64,000 nt of DNA, taken from NCBI GenBank assembly GCA_964614515.1, contig CAZTPJ010000003.1, positions 1 to 64,000 on the forward strand, written 5' to 3'. Of the stretch, positions 34,606 through 43,425 are shown one piece after another. The notes under the pieces are model-generated. The model saw nothing but the letters and a program-made list of their open reading frames with translations. It was not told the origin of the DNA and did no database searches. Every line of letters starts with the position of its first letter. Position 1 is the first letter of the stretch. The stretch comes from CAZTPJ01 sp964614515 (lineage in GTDB: Bacteria; Planctomycetota; Phycisphaerae; Phycisphaerales; UBA1924). The translations under genes were made by a program, and so were the position numbers.

Positions 34606-35106
34606 CGACGTTAACAATTGCGCAGAATATACCAATTCTCGTACCCATTCTCATATCGCCTTCTTGCGCGGTTTCCGCCTGACGGTCGCGGCCAACCCCG
34701 CAGCGCTCTTCCAATGAATGTTCTTTTCGGACGCGAGGATGTCCGCAGGCGATGGCAGCATCCACCCGAAAGCTCGTGGCGACCATCACGCCGCTTGATC
34801 CGCCGCACGCCCAGCGCATCATCCGCGCCCGTCCCATATCACAGCACGGTGCGTGGCCACGCGGCTCGTCCCGAGGGAACTGGTTCAACCCGGGTGCCAT
34901 GGCTTCGGCGCAGCCGTAGCCATGCGGAGGAGCAAGGGCGTTCGCATGGTCACGCCGTTGGCGAGACCATGGCACCCGGCGAAATCATGGCGCCCGGCAT
35001 ACCATGCTCGCATCAGCTTCCTCAAGTCCGATGCAACGTATGGGACTTCGAGGCTTCGGGCGCTTGGCAACTATGAGGACGCTGTCGAGCAGATGGAGTA
35101 GCGGCC
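34606..35106. other. No gene recognised between the 21-bp array and the next CDS
   Basis: About 500 bases with open frames on several strands but no ribosome binding site or family motif. Short palindromic repeat fragments are present (for example around 34890-34985, where GCCATGGC- and GGCACCC-like pieces recur). It may hold the promoter of the gene at 35107, but I could not identify one with confidence. Confidence 0.45.
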
Positions 35107-35745
35107 ATGGCCAAGAAGACTTCAAAACAGTCCGAGTTGGTTGCTGATCGCAGCATCAAGACGGCCGCTGGGCGCATTGCCGCAAAGGAGCATCAACTGC
35201 GGGAGATGATGCGCCAGAGACGACTGGTCCTGTTCTCGCGACGGTTCGACCGAGGGCTGAACGTTGGATACATCCATGGTGTCGGCTCAACGTTCTTTCT
35301 GGTTGCGGTCGTCCGTGACGGTGTTCGCTTCGACGGCTTCTCGTGCTTTCGAATCAGGGACTTGCGTTCTCTGGAACCTGATCCACATGCTGGGTTTGCA
35401 GAAGCCGCATTGAGAGCACGGGGCCAGCAGAAGCCGCGCAGGCCACGAGTTGATCTGGCCGGCAACATCGGTGACCTGCTCGTCAGCGCCAGCAAGTCGT
35501 TTCCCGTTGTTGGCGTTCATTATGAAGAAACTGAGCCAGACCGTTGGTGGGTTGGGCGCGTCACCAAGGTCACACGCTCGTACTTCTCGCTGCTGGAGAT
35601 CGATCAGGATGCGGTTTGGTCTGAGGAACCAAGCGAGTACCGGCTCAACTCTATCACGTGCGTGGAATTCGGAGGCGAGTATCTGGCCGCCATGCACCTG
35701 ATTGGCGGCGAACCGAAGGCAGGTCTCAAAGCCCCAAGTCGATAG
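35107..35745 (+). CDS. Hypothetical protein
   Basis: 212 residues starting MAKKTSKQSELVADRS. The N-terminal 45 residues are basic and helical. The rest is a mixed alpha-beta domain with two sets of aromatic residues: FDRGLNVGYIHGVGSTFFLVAVV and DRWWVGRVTKVTRSYFSLLEID. The second looks like a small beta barrel (Sm- or WYL-like in rhythm), which could suggest nucleic-acid or protein binding, but I do not recognise a family. It has no signal peptide. It follows the 21-bp array and HNH region and may belong to the same accessory stretch. Confidence 0.6.
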   Translation: MAKKTSKQSELVADRSIKTAAGRIAAKEHQLREMMRQRRLVLFSRRFDRGLNVGYIHGVGSTFFLVAVVRDGVRFDGFSCFRIRDLRSLEPDPHAGFAEAALRARGQQKPRRPRVDLAGNIGDLLVSASKSFPVVGVHYEETEPDRWWVGRVTKVTRSYFSLLEIDQDAVWSEEPSEYRLNSITCVEFGGEYLAAMHLIGGEPKAGLKAPSR

Positions 35746-35751
35746 CCAGGA

Positions 35752-36222
35752 CTATTCGACGCGGGGCGGGGCGGGGAGGATCATGCGGATGTGGGGGATG
35801 CCGGCTTCGTCGAAGGGCTGGCCGTCGGGCTGCCAGCCGAGGGCTTGATAGAACGGCACAGCGCCAAGGTGCGCGTGGCAATAGAGCACGCCGACGCCGA
35901 GTTCGCCAAAGGCACGCGATTCCACGGCCACGACCAGTCGCGTGCCGATGCCCTCACCCTGCCGCTGCGGATCGACGGCCATCTGCATCAGTCGGCCGAT
36001 GCCGCCAGGTTCGACGAGAAGCGAGGCCGTGCCGACGATGCACAGGCCCAGGGGGTGATCGAAGACGGCGATGAAGTGTTCAAGGCGCTGCTCGACGCCG
36101 GGCAGGGCACGTTCATAGGCGGCGAAGTCGAGGCCGAGGGGGCGGAGGATGACGGCCTCGCGCAGGGCGCGCTGGCTGGGATAGAGAGGATGTTCCGCGT
36201 TGATGCGCTGAATGTCCACCAC
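35752..36222 (-). CDS. GNAT family N-acetyltransferase
   Basis: About 156 residues from the GTG at 36222, eight bases after a GGAG. It contains ALREAVILRPLGL at the start, then VGTASLLVEP, MAVDPQRQGEGIGTRLV and LYCHAHLGAVPFYQALGWQPDG. Q-R-Q-G-E-G-I-G is the acetyl-CoA pyrophosphate loop, and the ending HLGAVPFYQALGW is typical of the ElaA/GNAT group. It transfers acetyl from acetyl-CoA to a small amine or protein substrate. The frame continues upstream through a genomic palindromic repeat (36341-36361), so longer starts are unlikely. It is divergent from the MFS transporter. Confidence 0.82.
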   Translation of the reverse strand: MVDIQRINAEHPLYPSQRALREAVILRPLGLDFAAYERALPGVEQRLEHFIAVFDHPLGLCIVGTASLLVEPGGIGRLMQMAVDPQRQGEGIGTRLVVAVESRAFGELGVGVLYCHAHLGAVPFYQALGWQPDGQPFDEAGIPHIRMILPAPPRVE

Positions 36223-36416
36223 GCCCGAGGCTCCGAGAGGTTCGGCCGACGACCCGGGAGCGTATGCGATGTCCCGGGTGATTTCGGCGAGGGGCGCGGG
36301 GAGGCTGGTGTGTGGAGTTGTTGAAGTGCGCCCAAGAGGCAGGCGGGACGCCTGCCCCACCGGATCGGGGACCTGCGCTACGATGGATTCGCGGCCCGGA
36401 TGGCTCGCGCTTCGCT

Positions 36417-37913
36417 ATGTCGCCTGCGCACACCGACAATCGCCCGGCCGGGGCTGACCTGGCCGGCTCACGCCCCGCACACGGCACGAATCCCCCGCCG
36501 CCATCGCGGCTCGGCGTGTTGCGCCATCGGCACTTTCGCAATGTGTGGGGCGCGGCGATGATCTCCAACACCGGCGGGTGGATGGAGATGGTCGGCGTGC
36601 AGTGGGTGATGAAGGAACTCACCGTCGCGCCCGAGTGGATCGCCGCCGGCAGACCCGGCGCGATGACGATGATGGGGTATCTCGCCGCAGCGCAACTCGG
36701 CCCGACGCTGGTGCTCGGGTTGCTCGGCGGACTCCTGGCGGATCGCGTGAACCGCAAGCGACTGCTCCTGACGACGCAGTTGATGCTCATGGCCGTGGCG
36801 GTGACGCTGGCGACGTCGAGTTTCCTCGGCTTGCTCACGCCGATCGTGCTGATTGCGCTTGGGCTTGGGCATGGGATCGCCAGCGCGTTCAACGTGCCGG
36901 CGTGGCAGGTCTTGACGCCGCGGCTGGTGCCGCGTGCGGAACTCGCGCGGGCGATCGCGCTCAACGGCGTGCAGTTCAACCTCGCGCGCGTGGTCGGCCC
37001 GGGGCTGGCGGGCGTCCTCATGGCCGCGTTCGGGCCGAGCGTGCTGTTCTCGATCAACGCGGTGAGTTTTCTGGCGGTCTTGACGGCGATCTGGGGCACG
37101 CCTGATGCGCCCGTGGCGAGGTTGAATGGGGTGCGGGCGGTGGATCAGGTGCGCGAAGCCCTCGCGTTTGTGTTCCTGGGCAAGGGGCCGCTGTGCATCT
37201 TCATCGGGATGGTGACGTTCAGCATGTTGGCCGCACCCGTGCTGCGCATGATGCCGCTGTTCGTCTCCGAGGTGTTTGGCGCGACGGAGAACACCTATGG
37301 CGTGCTGCTGGCGTTGATGGGCGTGGGCGCGGTGTGCGGTGGGCTGTCGCTGAAGTTCATTCCCGCGTGGTATCCCAAGCACCACCTGATCCCGCTGGCG
37401 ATTCTCGGCGAGGGGTTGTCGATTCTCGTATTCAGCGCGGCCCAGAGCATCTGGGCGGCGGGCCTGCTCATCGCGCTGAGCGGGTTCTTCTGGCTGTGGA
37501 CGTTCAACTCGTCCATGGCGGCGATGCAGTTGCTCGTGCCCGATGCGATGCGCGGGCGCGTGCTGGCGGTGTGCAACACGGCCGTGTTTGGCGCGATGCC
37601 GCTGGGGAGTCTGCTCGCCGCCGCGATCGGCACGGCCGCGGGCGGGCTTGATCCCGATGGAACGCAGACGGCCCTGGCCGTGCAGATCGGCGTGGGTACG
37701 CCCGCGGCGGTGCTGGCGCTTGCGGGACTGGTGATGCTGATCTGGCGAACGCCGGAGGTTGATGGCCTGCGGGCGGGTGATGTGGGGTTTGAACGGCGGC
37801 CTGGGCTGATTCGCGGGATCACGGGCGTTGGACACAAGCCGGTTACCATCAGCGCGGGGCCACAATCAGGAACCGTGGAACGTAGCCAAGCCGTCGATAG
37901 ATCGCCGGCCTGA
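36417..37913 (+). CDS. MFS transporter (MFS_3, EntS-like)
   Basis: 498 residues with twelve predicted membrane helices. The N-terminal FRNVWGAAMISNTGGWMEMVGVQW is the typical first helix of the MFS_3 (enterobactin exporter/macrolide efflux) family, and the loop LADRVNRKRLLL carries the conserved DRxxRKxxL motif. Later segments include FNVPAWQVLTPRLVPRAEL, SINAVSFLAVL and MRGRVLAV. It is likely a drug, siderophore or metabolite efflux pump driven by protons. A hydrophilic C-terminal tail of about 50 residues follows the last helix. The ATG at 36417 (MSPAHTD) was chosen because earlier starts lie in repeat DNA. Confidence 0.87.
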   Translation: MSPAHTDNRPAGADLAGSRPAHGTNPPPPSRLGVLRHRHFRNVWGAAMISNTGGWMEMVGVQWVMKELTVAPEWIAAGRPGAMTMMGYLAAAQLGPTLVLGLLGGLLADRVNRKRLLLTTQLMLMAVAVTLATSSFLGLLTPIVLIALGLGHGIASAFNVPAWQVLTPRLVPRAELARAIALNGVQFNLARVVGPGLAGVLMAAFGPSVLFSINAVSFLAVLTAIWGTPDAPVARLNGVRAVDQVREALAFVFLGKGPLCIFIGMVTFSMLAAPVLRMMPLFVSEVFGATENTYGVLLALMGVGAVCGGLSLKFIPAWYPKHHLIPLAILGEGLSILVFSAAQSIWAAGLLIALSGFFWLWTFNSSMAAMQLLVPDAMRGRVLAVCNTAVFGAMPLGSLLAAAIGTAAGGLDPDGTQTALAVQIGVGTPAAVLALAGLVMLIWRTPEVDGLRAGDVGFERRPGLIRGITGVGHKPVTISAGPQSGTVERSQAVDRSPA

Positions 37914-37923
37914 TCGGCGTGGT

Positions 37924-38865
37924 TCACGCCTTAACGATGAGCGTGCTCAAGGCACCTGGCACGCAATCGGCGAGTTCATCCGGAAGCAAACCGGATTCGG
38001 CCGCACGGTTGTTCGCCCATGCTTCGCCCGCGAGGGCGTGGGTCTGAACGCCGAGTCGGGCCGCATCGAAAAGGTCCAGTGGCCGTGCAGGATTCACGGG
38101 AAGTTTCGGGTGTACCCGAATGGTAACGAACTGCGCCACGAGCCCCGCGATGATGCCGGTGAGTACATCGCCCGTGCCGCCGGTGGCGAGGCACGGATGG
38201 CCGTGTTCGCAGACCCATGTTCGCTGGCCATCACTCACGACCGTTCCCGCGCCTTTGAGTACGACGATGCATCCGAGTCGCTGGGCGAGGGTCTCGGCCG
38301 CGGATGAGCGCGAGGCGGCGTCGCGCGGATCGATGGCGATGCGCAGCGCGGCCGCGAGGCGGCGAAACTCGCCGGGGTGCGGCGTGAGTATGGCCGGAGC
38401 GCGAAAGTCGCGAGAGAGTTCAGGGATCTCGGCGAGGTTGTTGATGGCATCGGCATCGACGATCACGGGAATCTCGTCCTGTTGCACAGCGCGAAGCGTT
38501 GCAGCGCGCGGGCCATCGCCCACGCCCAGGCCCGGGCCGATCGCCATGGATTGCGAGTCTCGCACGAGCGTGTCGATGATGGCCGAGGCTTCGTGGGCGA
38601 GCATCGCCCCCCCCTCATCCACGGGAATCGCGACGCCCGTGGCGAAGGGCGCGGCGAGGAGGAGATGATCGATCAGCGGACGCGGCGCGGCGATTCTCGC
38701 CAGACCCGCGCCCGCGCGAATCGCCCCGCGCGCGGCCAGCGCCGGCGCGCCGAGCATCCGCGCGGTTTCACATGCACACCCCCCCACCACGGCCACGGTG
38801 CCGAACGTGCCCTTGTGCCCTGTGGGATCGCGCCGCGGCAGAGATGGCAGTGGAAGCGTCTCCAT
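37924..38865 (-). CDS. nnrD: ADP-dependent NAD(P)H-hydrate dehydratase
   Basis: 313 residues of the ribokinase-like NnrD/CARKD family that repairs hydrated NAD(P)H using ADP. Motifs: HKGTFGTVAVVGG near the start, SMAIGPGLG, VIVDADAIN, LTPHPGEFRRL, VVLKGAGTVV and CLATGGTGDVLTGIIAG with the catalytic Asp. The epimerase domain NnrE, often fused to it, is absent. It lies ten bases downstream of the transglutaminase-like gene on the same strand, so the two are probably cotranscribed. It converges with the MFS gene. Confidence 0.92.
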   Translation of the reverse strand: METLPLPSLPRRDPTGHKGTFGTVAVVGGCACETARMLGAPALAARGAIRAGAGLARIAAPRPLIDHLLLAAPFATGVAIPVDEGGAMLAHEASAIIDTLVRDSQSMAIGPGLGVGDGPRAATLRAVQQDEIPVIVDADAINNLAEIPELSRDFRAPAILTPHPGEFRRLAAALRIAIDPRDAASRSSAAETLAQRLGCIVVLKGAGTVVSDGQRTWVCEHGHPCLATGGTGDVLTGIIAGLVAQFVTIRVHPKLPVNPARPLDLFDAARLGVQTHALAGEAWANNRAAESGLLPDELADCVPGALSTLIVKA

Positions 38866-38874
38866 GCGCGGGGA

Positions 38875-40356
38875 TTACTCGATTGACTCAACACGAATCG
38901 CCAGACGACCCATCAGGTCCGCGATCGGCAACATCGCGTCGATCGCCAGGCCCTCAGAAAGCGCTGATACGCCCAACGCGATGTGCGCGGCGTCGAACGG
39001 GCGCTGGTCGAGGGTTGCATCCAGGTCCACCCATGTCGGCTCGCCGCCCTTGTCGAGAAGCGCCTGCGTCCACATGTGATAGCCGAAGATGTCGCGCTCG
39101 CCGGCGAATTCTTCGGCATAGAGCAGACCCGTGACCACGCGGGCGGGAATGCCATCGGCCCGCAGCATGGCCGCGAGAAGCACGGCGTGTTCAGAGCAAT
39201 CGCCCGCGCGGGTTCTCGCGGTCTCAGACGCCGATGCGAAGCCGACATCCAGCGACTTGTCGCGGATGTACCGATACACATACCGCCGCATCGCTTCGGC
39301 ACGCGCGTGCTTGTCATCGCCGATGTTTCGCACCGCGGCCGTGCGAAGGCCTGACACACTCGTATCAGCATGATCGATCAGGGGGGACGCGGCGAGATAG
39401 TCTTTGTTCTCGCGGTCCGCGACGTCGGCGGCGTGTGGATCGCTTGTGTTCACGATGATGCGAAGCGACGCGGCGTCGATTCGCTCAACGCGCTGGGCGC
39501 CGGTTTGGGGCAGGTCAGGCATGGACCCATCGGCAAGCGACAGCACGAAGCGGGCGCGGGTGGTGTGGCGCGGGCGTGTGATCGGGCGATCGGGCTTGAC
39601 GAACGTGCTGATCATGATCTCGGGGATCTGGGCGATCTTGCCATCGCGAGCGACCTCGCGCGTGGCGATGCGCATGTCGAGTTCGAGCGTGCCGATCTTC
39701 GCCTGCGTCCGAATCGGCAGACCCTCGTCATCGAGATAGTCAACGCTGCCGGCCGAGGGCGCCACATCCTGCACGACTCGCGTGCGAAGCGCTGACACCT
39801 GCTTGCCCATCGCCTCGACCATCACGCGCTCTTCAACGTCGCGGGTCATCACGATGGGCGTCAGGCCCACCAGCGGATCGATGGTGCGAAGGATGATCTG
39901 CTTTGCATCCGCCTGGAGGCGTTTGGCTGTGAACGCATCCGCGGCGGCGGGGGGCAGCCAGGTTCCCGTCGGGCGATCAAGCCGTTGGGTCGTGATGCGG
40001 CCCTGCTGCTCGACTTCATGGATCACATGATCGTCGTGAAAGGTCCAGCGATTCACGGTTGGCTGAGCGCCCATGACCGTGCGGCTTTGCATCGACACGG
40101 GCTTGCCGTCGGTGGTTTCGACAAACTCACCGCTGAGGCTCAGCGCGATGCTCACATCGCCACGTCGGATCTCCAGCGAGAGTTCGGACGTGGACGTGAT
40201 TCGCTCGCCGTCGGTGGTGCGGCTCATGTGCATCCATCCGGCCTTGGCGCCGGAGAGTTCGACGGTGAACCATCGTTCAAAGTCGGCGGCACACGCCGCG
40301 CAGGCCATGGCCGCGATCACGAAACACTGAACGACGGCGATGTGCAGAAGTCGCAT
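38875..40356 (-). CDS. Secreted transglutaminase-like protein
   Basis: About 493 residues from the methionine of MRLLHIAVVQCF, with a signal peptide. The long N-terminal beta-rich region (about 25-330) has no assigned family. The C-terminal transglutaminase-like (cysteine protease fold) domain has RAGDCSEHAVLLAAMLRADGIPARVVTG with the catalytic Cys, FGYHMWTQALL with His and WVDLDATLD with Asp. Bacterial members usually cleave or crosslink peptides at the cell surface. Ten bases separate it from nnrD. A longer frame upstream was rejected because it crosses the divergent spacer toward tatD. Confidence 0.85.
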   Translation of the reverse strand: MRLLHIAVVQCFVIAAMACAACAADFERWFTVELSGAKAGWMHMSRTTDGERITSTSELSLEIRRGDVSIALSLSGEFVETTDGKPVSMQSRTVMGAQPTVNRWTFHDDHVIHEVEQQGRITTQRLDRPTGTWLPPAAADAFTAKRLQADAKQIILRTIDPLVGLTPIVMTRDVEERVMVEAMGKQVSALRTRVVQDVAPSAGSVDYLDDEGLPIRTQAKIGTLELDMRIATREVARDGKIAQIPEIMISTFVKPDRPITRPRHTTRARFVLSLADGSMPDLPQTGAQRVERIDAASLRIIVNTSDPHAADVADRENKDYLAASPLIDHADTSVSGLRTAAVRNIGDDKHARAEAMRRYVYRYIRDKSLDVGFASASETARTRAGDCSEHAVLLAAMLRADGIPARVVTGLLYAEEFAGERDIFGYHMWTQALLDKGGEPTWVDLDATLDQRPFDAAHIALGVSALSEGLAIDAMLPIADLMGRLAIRVESIE

Positions 40357-40442
40357 GAATGAGTCCTCGGCGGGCGGCGTGCCGGCGCGAACAAGTGTAG
40401 CCATCGCTGCCGCCGGCGCTCCTTCTCGCATATGCTCCAGCG

Positions 40443-41249
40443 GTGATCGACACGCACTGCCACCTGACGTTTCCCGATTTCTCCGCCCGCGTGCCGGACG
40501 TGTTGCAACGCGCCCACGAGCACGGCGTGACGGGGGCGATCACGATCTCGACGACGACGTTCGACTGCCTTGAAGCGCTGACCATCGCTCGCGACCATGC
40601 CAACGTGTGGTGCTCCTCCGGCGTGCATCCGCTGCACTCGCATGAGGGGCCCCATGTGTGGGAGAATCTCGCGCGTGTCGCGGGCGATCCACGGTGCGTG
40701 GCGTGGGGTGAACTCGGCCTGGACAATCACTACGAACGCCCGGCGAAGGAGATTCAACACCGCGTGCTGCACGAGCAGCTCGGGCACATTTCGCGCTGGC
40801 GCACGCAGTCGCCGGCCATGGACCTGCCGATCATCATTCATTGCCGCGAGGCGTTTGATGACTTGATTCCGATTTTGCGAACGACGGGCTGGCCGGGGGA
40901 GCGGTTTGTGTTTCACTGCTTCACGGGCACGCCGGATGATGCGCGAAACGTGCTCGACTTCGGCGCGATGATCTCGTTCACGGGGGTGGTGACGTATCGC
41001 AACGCGCGTGAGGTGCAGGAGGCGGCGCGACTCGTGCCCATCGACCGCATCATGGTCGAAACCGATGCGCCGTTCCTGTCGCCAGAGCCGAAGCGCGGCG
41101 TGCGCCCCTGCGAACCATGGATGACATCGCTGACGGCTCGGCGCCTTGCGGAGATTCGCGGCGAATCCTGGCCCGCGTTTCATCGTGCGATCAACGAGAA
41201 CTCACGGCGGTTCTTCGGCATCGATTTCGCGGAGCCACCATCGCCATGA
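40443..41249 (+). CDS. tatD: TatD-family metal-dependent hydrolase
   Basis: 268 residues from a GTG start (VIDTHCHLTF). The TatD active site is visible: H-x-H in DTHCH, GELGLD with the bridging Glu, the conserved HCREA and HCFTG, and ETDAPFLSP with the final Asp. The family hydrolyses DNA or D-amino-acyl tRNA-like substrates with two divalent metals in the cytoplasm. The stop codon overlaps the start of lgt in ATGA, so both genes are coupled. It is divergent from the transglutaminase gene. Confidence 0.92.
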   Translation: MIDTHCHLTFPDFSARVPDVLQRAHEHGVTGAITISTTTFDCLEALTIARDHANVWCSSGVHPLHSHEGPHVWENLARVAGDPRCVAWGELGLDNHYERPAKEIQHRVLHEQLGHISRWRTQSPAMDLPIIIHCREAFDDLIPILRTTGWPGERFVFHCFTGTPDDARNVLDFGAMISFTGVVTYRNAREVQEAARLVPIDRIMVETDAPFLSPEPKRGVRPCEPWMTSLTARRLAEIRGESWPAFHRAINENSRRFFGIDFAEPPSP

Positions 41250-42316
41250 CCACGCTGGCCGCATGGTTGCATGATCTGTCGCCGTTCGCGGTGCAGTTGT
41301 GGCCGGGTTTTGGCCTGCGGTGGTATGGGTTGTCGTATGCGGTCGGGTTCTTGATTGCGTGGGTTGTGCTGCGGTGGTTGATTTCGCGCGGCGCAGCGCA
41401 GGTTCCAAAGGATCGTGCAGCCGACGCGATCATCTTGATGGCCATCGGCGCGGTGCTTGGCGGGCGACTGGGCTACGCCATCTTCTATGAACCATCGCTG
41501 TTCTGGCGGTTCACCGGCTCAGTGCCGTACTGGCTACTGCTCGATCTGACCAAGGGTGGCATGTCATCGCACGGAGGGATCATCGGTGTCGTGCTCACCG
41601 CCTGGCGCGTCTCGCGCGGATTCAAGAACGAGGCGGGACAGCGCACCGGCCGGACTTCCTGGCTGCATGTGCTCGACTTGACCACATTGATGGCGCCCTT
41701 TGGCTTGTTTTTGGGCCGCATTGCGAACTTCATCAACGGCGAGTTGCTTGGTCGGATCGTGGCGATGCCCGGTGAGCCTGCGCCGTGGTGGGCCGTGAAG
41801 TTTCCGCAGGAAGTGTTGTCGGAACACGCCCCCCCCCTCACGCCGGAACAGGCGGCGAATCTCGACGACCTCATCGTTCGGTCCTCGCCGGCGGGCGAGA
41901 TGTCGTACGTGCAGGCGTATGAGCGTTTGCTCGAGCGTGTGCAGCGCGGCGCGCCGGACCTGGCGCGTGAACTTGAGCCGCTCATCTCGGCGCGGCATCC
42001 GTCCCAGTTGTATCAGGCCGTCGCCGAGGGCATGATCGTCGGCGCGGTGGTGTGGATCATCGCGGCCAAGCCGCGCAAGCCGGGAATGCTCGGATGCTGG
42101 TTTCTCATCACATATGGCGTGACTCGCGTCATCACGGAACTGTGGCGACTTCCTGATGGGCATCTGGCCGTGCAGCGATTCGCGGGCCTGTCGCGCGGCC
42201 AGTGGCTCAGCGTGGGAATGGTGGTGCTGGGGGTGGTGATGTTGTGGCGACTGTCGCGGCGCCCGGGCGAGCGGGTCGGCGGGTGGTCGGTGAAGCGATC
42301 GACGCCTGCACCCTGA
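41246..42316 (+). CDS. lgt: Prolipoprotein diacylglyceryl transferase
   Basis: 356 residues, an inner-membrane enzyme that transfers diacylglycerol to the lipobox Cys of prolipoproteins. Motifs: GLRWYGLSYAVGF, GGRLGYAIFYEP, GGMSSHGGIIG (HGG loop), GRIANFINGELLGR with the essential Arg/Asn/Glu set, and RHPSQLYQAVAEG. It is longer than E. coli Lgt (291) because about 65 hydrophilic residues are inserted between GRIVAMPG... and RHPSQLY. It starts inside tatD by a four-base overlap. The lipoproteins in this window (13847, 24625, 59785) would be among its substrates. Confidence 0.95.
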   Translation: MTTLAAWLHDLSPFAVQLWPGFGLRWYGLSYAVGFLIAWVVLRWLISRGAAQVPKDRAADAIILMAIGAVLGGRLGYAIFYEPSLFWRFTGSVPYWLLLDLTKGGMSSHGGIIGVVLTAWRVSRGFKNEAGQRTGRTSWLHVLDLTTLMAPFGLFLGRIANFINGELLGRIVAMPGEPAPWWAVKFPQEVLSEHAPPLTPEQAANLDDLIVRSSPAGEMSYVQAYERLLERVQRGAPDLARELEPLISARHPSQLYQAVAEGMIVGAVVWIIAAKPRKPGMLGCWFLITYGVTRVITELWRLPDGHLAVQRFAGLSRGQWLSVGMVVLGVVMLWRLSRRPGERVGGWSVKRSTPAP

Positions 42317-42639
42317 CGCCGAATTGTTAATCCGGCGAAACCTTGCCGAGTCGGCCCCCGCGTTCGGGGGTGCGACCCTCCTGACAATGGGGTGAACGCT
42401 TTACTGACTCCCCCGAGTCGTGCGTCGATGATCTGTGGCGTCCGCGACGCACCTCGCACCGCCGCCCAGGCCGCGAGGATACGCATTCGGCAAGACGTGA
42501 ACCGCCGGGATGGATGCTGGGGCTTGTGGTTATCGGGTGAGTTCACGCGAACATTCGCGAGTTTGTCGGAGGGAGCAAGAGAGAACCGCCGCGTTCGGTA
42601 CGGCGTGATGTTCGGCGGCAAGTTGGAGGGAGGGACGCG
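42317..42639 (+). promoter_or_regulatory. Intergenic region with two hairpins, upstream of the histidine-kinase-like gene
   Basis: 323 bases between lgt and the next gene. A hairpin at 42350-42376 (GTCG/CGAC outer stem, CCCCCG/CGGGGG inner stem) may end lgt transcription, though it lacks a T-run. A second small stem, GACTC-CCCC-GAGTC, lies at about 42406-42419. I looked for a c-di-GMP or other riboswitch and did not recognise one. GGAGGGAGGG at 42625-42634 is the Shine-Dalgarno of the gene at 42640. Confidence 0.45.
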
Positions 42640-43425
42640 ATGTCATGTCAAGGGCTGACAACGGAGCAACTGACGCCATGCTCGGCGTGCATCGCGGCGA
42701 GGACCTCGCCAAGCGTCAAGGCTGTGAACGCGCATGTGTTCAGCGCTCTTCTGCGCAGCGCGCAGGAACCATTGACCGCGATTCTCGGTTATGCCGATCT
42801 CGCGCTCGACGGCGCGCCCTCACATGACGACGTTCGTGCATGTCTGGAGTCAATCCGAAGCAATGGGCAGCGCATGTATGATCTGCTCGCGGGAGCGATG
42901 GCGATCGCGGAACTCGATGAGTCGGAGGTCGCACCGGACCTGACGCCGTGGTCGCCGACGGAACTTTGCCGGGACGCGGTGGCCGAGAGCCGCGCGTGGG
43001 CCGAGGCTCTTCCCGTCTCGATCACGCTTGAGTGTGCGCCCGGCGTGGCCGAAACGATTCTCACCGATCCGCTTCGTCTGCGACGGCTGCTGCATGTCTT
43101 GCTGAAGCGAACGATGTGCTGCGCGCCCGGTTCGGACCTTCGCGTGACGATCGCGCCGCAAGCGGGGTGTCCATGCGGGCGCGGTGAAAGCACGATGATC
43201 TGCATCGCAACTGACGGGGGTTTGTGCCTGAAGCCAACCGAGGACGTCATTGGCGACAATCTGGCGGATGCGCTGGCGGAGTCGCTCGGGGCGCGGCTGG
43301 CGCGAAGCCGCAGCGGCTCACGATGTGATCTCTCGGTATGCCTGTGCAACGACGGATGCGAAGTTCGTCGAGTCGGGTATGAGGACACCTGGTTGATTGA
43401 TGGAGGCGAAAGGAGCAGCGCATGA
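42640..43425 (+). CDS. Degenerate histidine kinase-like protein
   Basis: 261 residues. A HisKA-like segment (about 34-95) reads FSALLRSAQEPLTAILGYADLAL, where the phosphoacceptor His of the usual HELRTPL box is missing. The following ATPase-like region (about 105-250) keeps a TDPLRLRRLLHVLLK (N-box-like) helix but lacks clear G1/G2 boxes. It is therefore probably a non-catalytic pseudokinase or a dimerising sensor partner. Several cysteines in the N-terminus (C3, C14, C17) and later (CPCGRGE, CDLSVCLCNDGC) are unusual for a kinase. It overlaps the start of the receiver-HDOD gene by four bases, so the two proteins form one module. Confidence 0.7.
   Translation: MSCQGLTTEQLTPCSACIAARTSPSVKAVNAHVFSALLRSAQEPLTAILGYADLALDGAPSHDDVRACLESIRSNGQRMYDLLAGAMAIAELDESEVAPDLTPWSPTELCRDAVAESRAWAEALPVSITLECAPGVAETILTDPLRLRRLLHVLLKRTMCCAPGSDLRVTIAPQAGCPCGRGESTMICIATDGGLCLKPTEDVIGDNLADALAESLGARLARSRSGSRCDLSVCLCNDGCEVRRVGYEDTWLIDGGERSSA

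Noticed and set aside
34022..34975. Minus-strand frame with MREPYAR repeats
   Set aside because: It is the translation of the 21-bp tandem array and flanking repeats, without start signals.
42317..42639. c-di-GMP riboswitch before the signalling pair
   Set aside because: Hairpins are present, but the GEMM core and receptor sequences are not recognisable.
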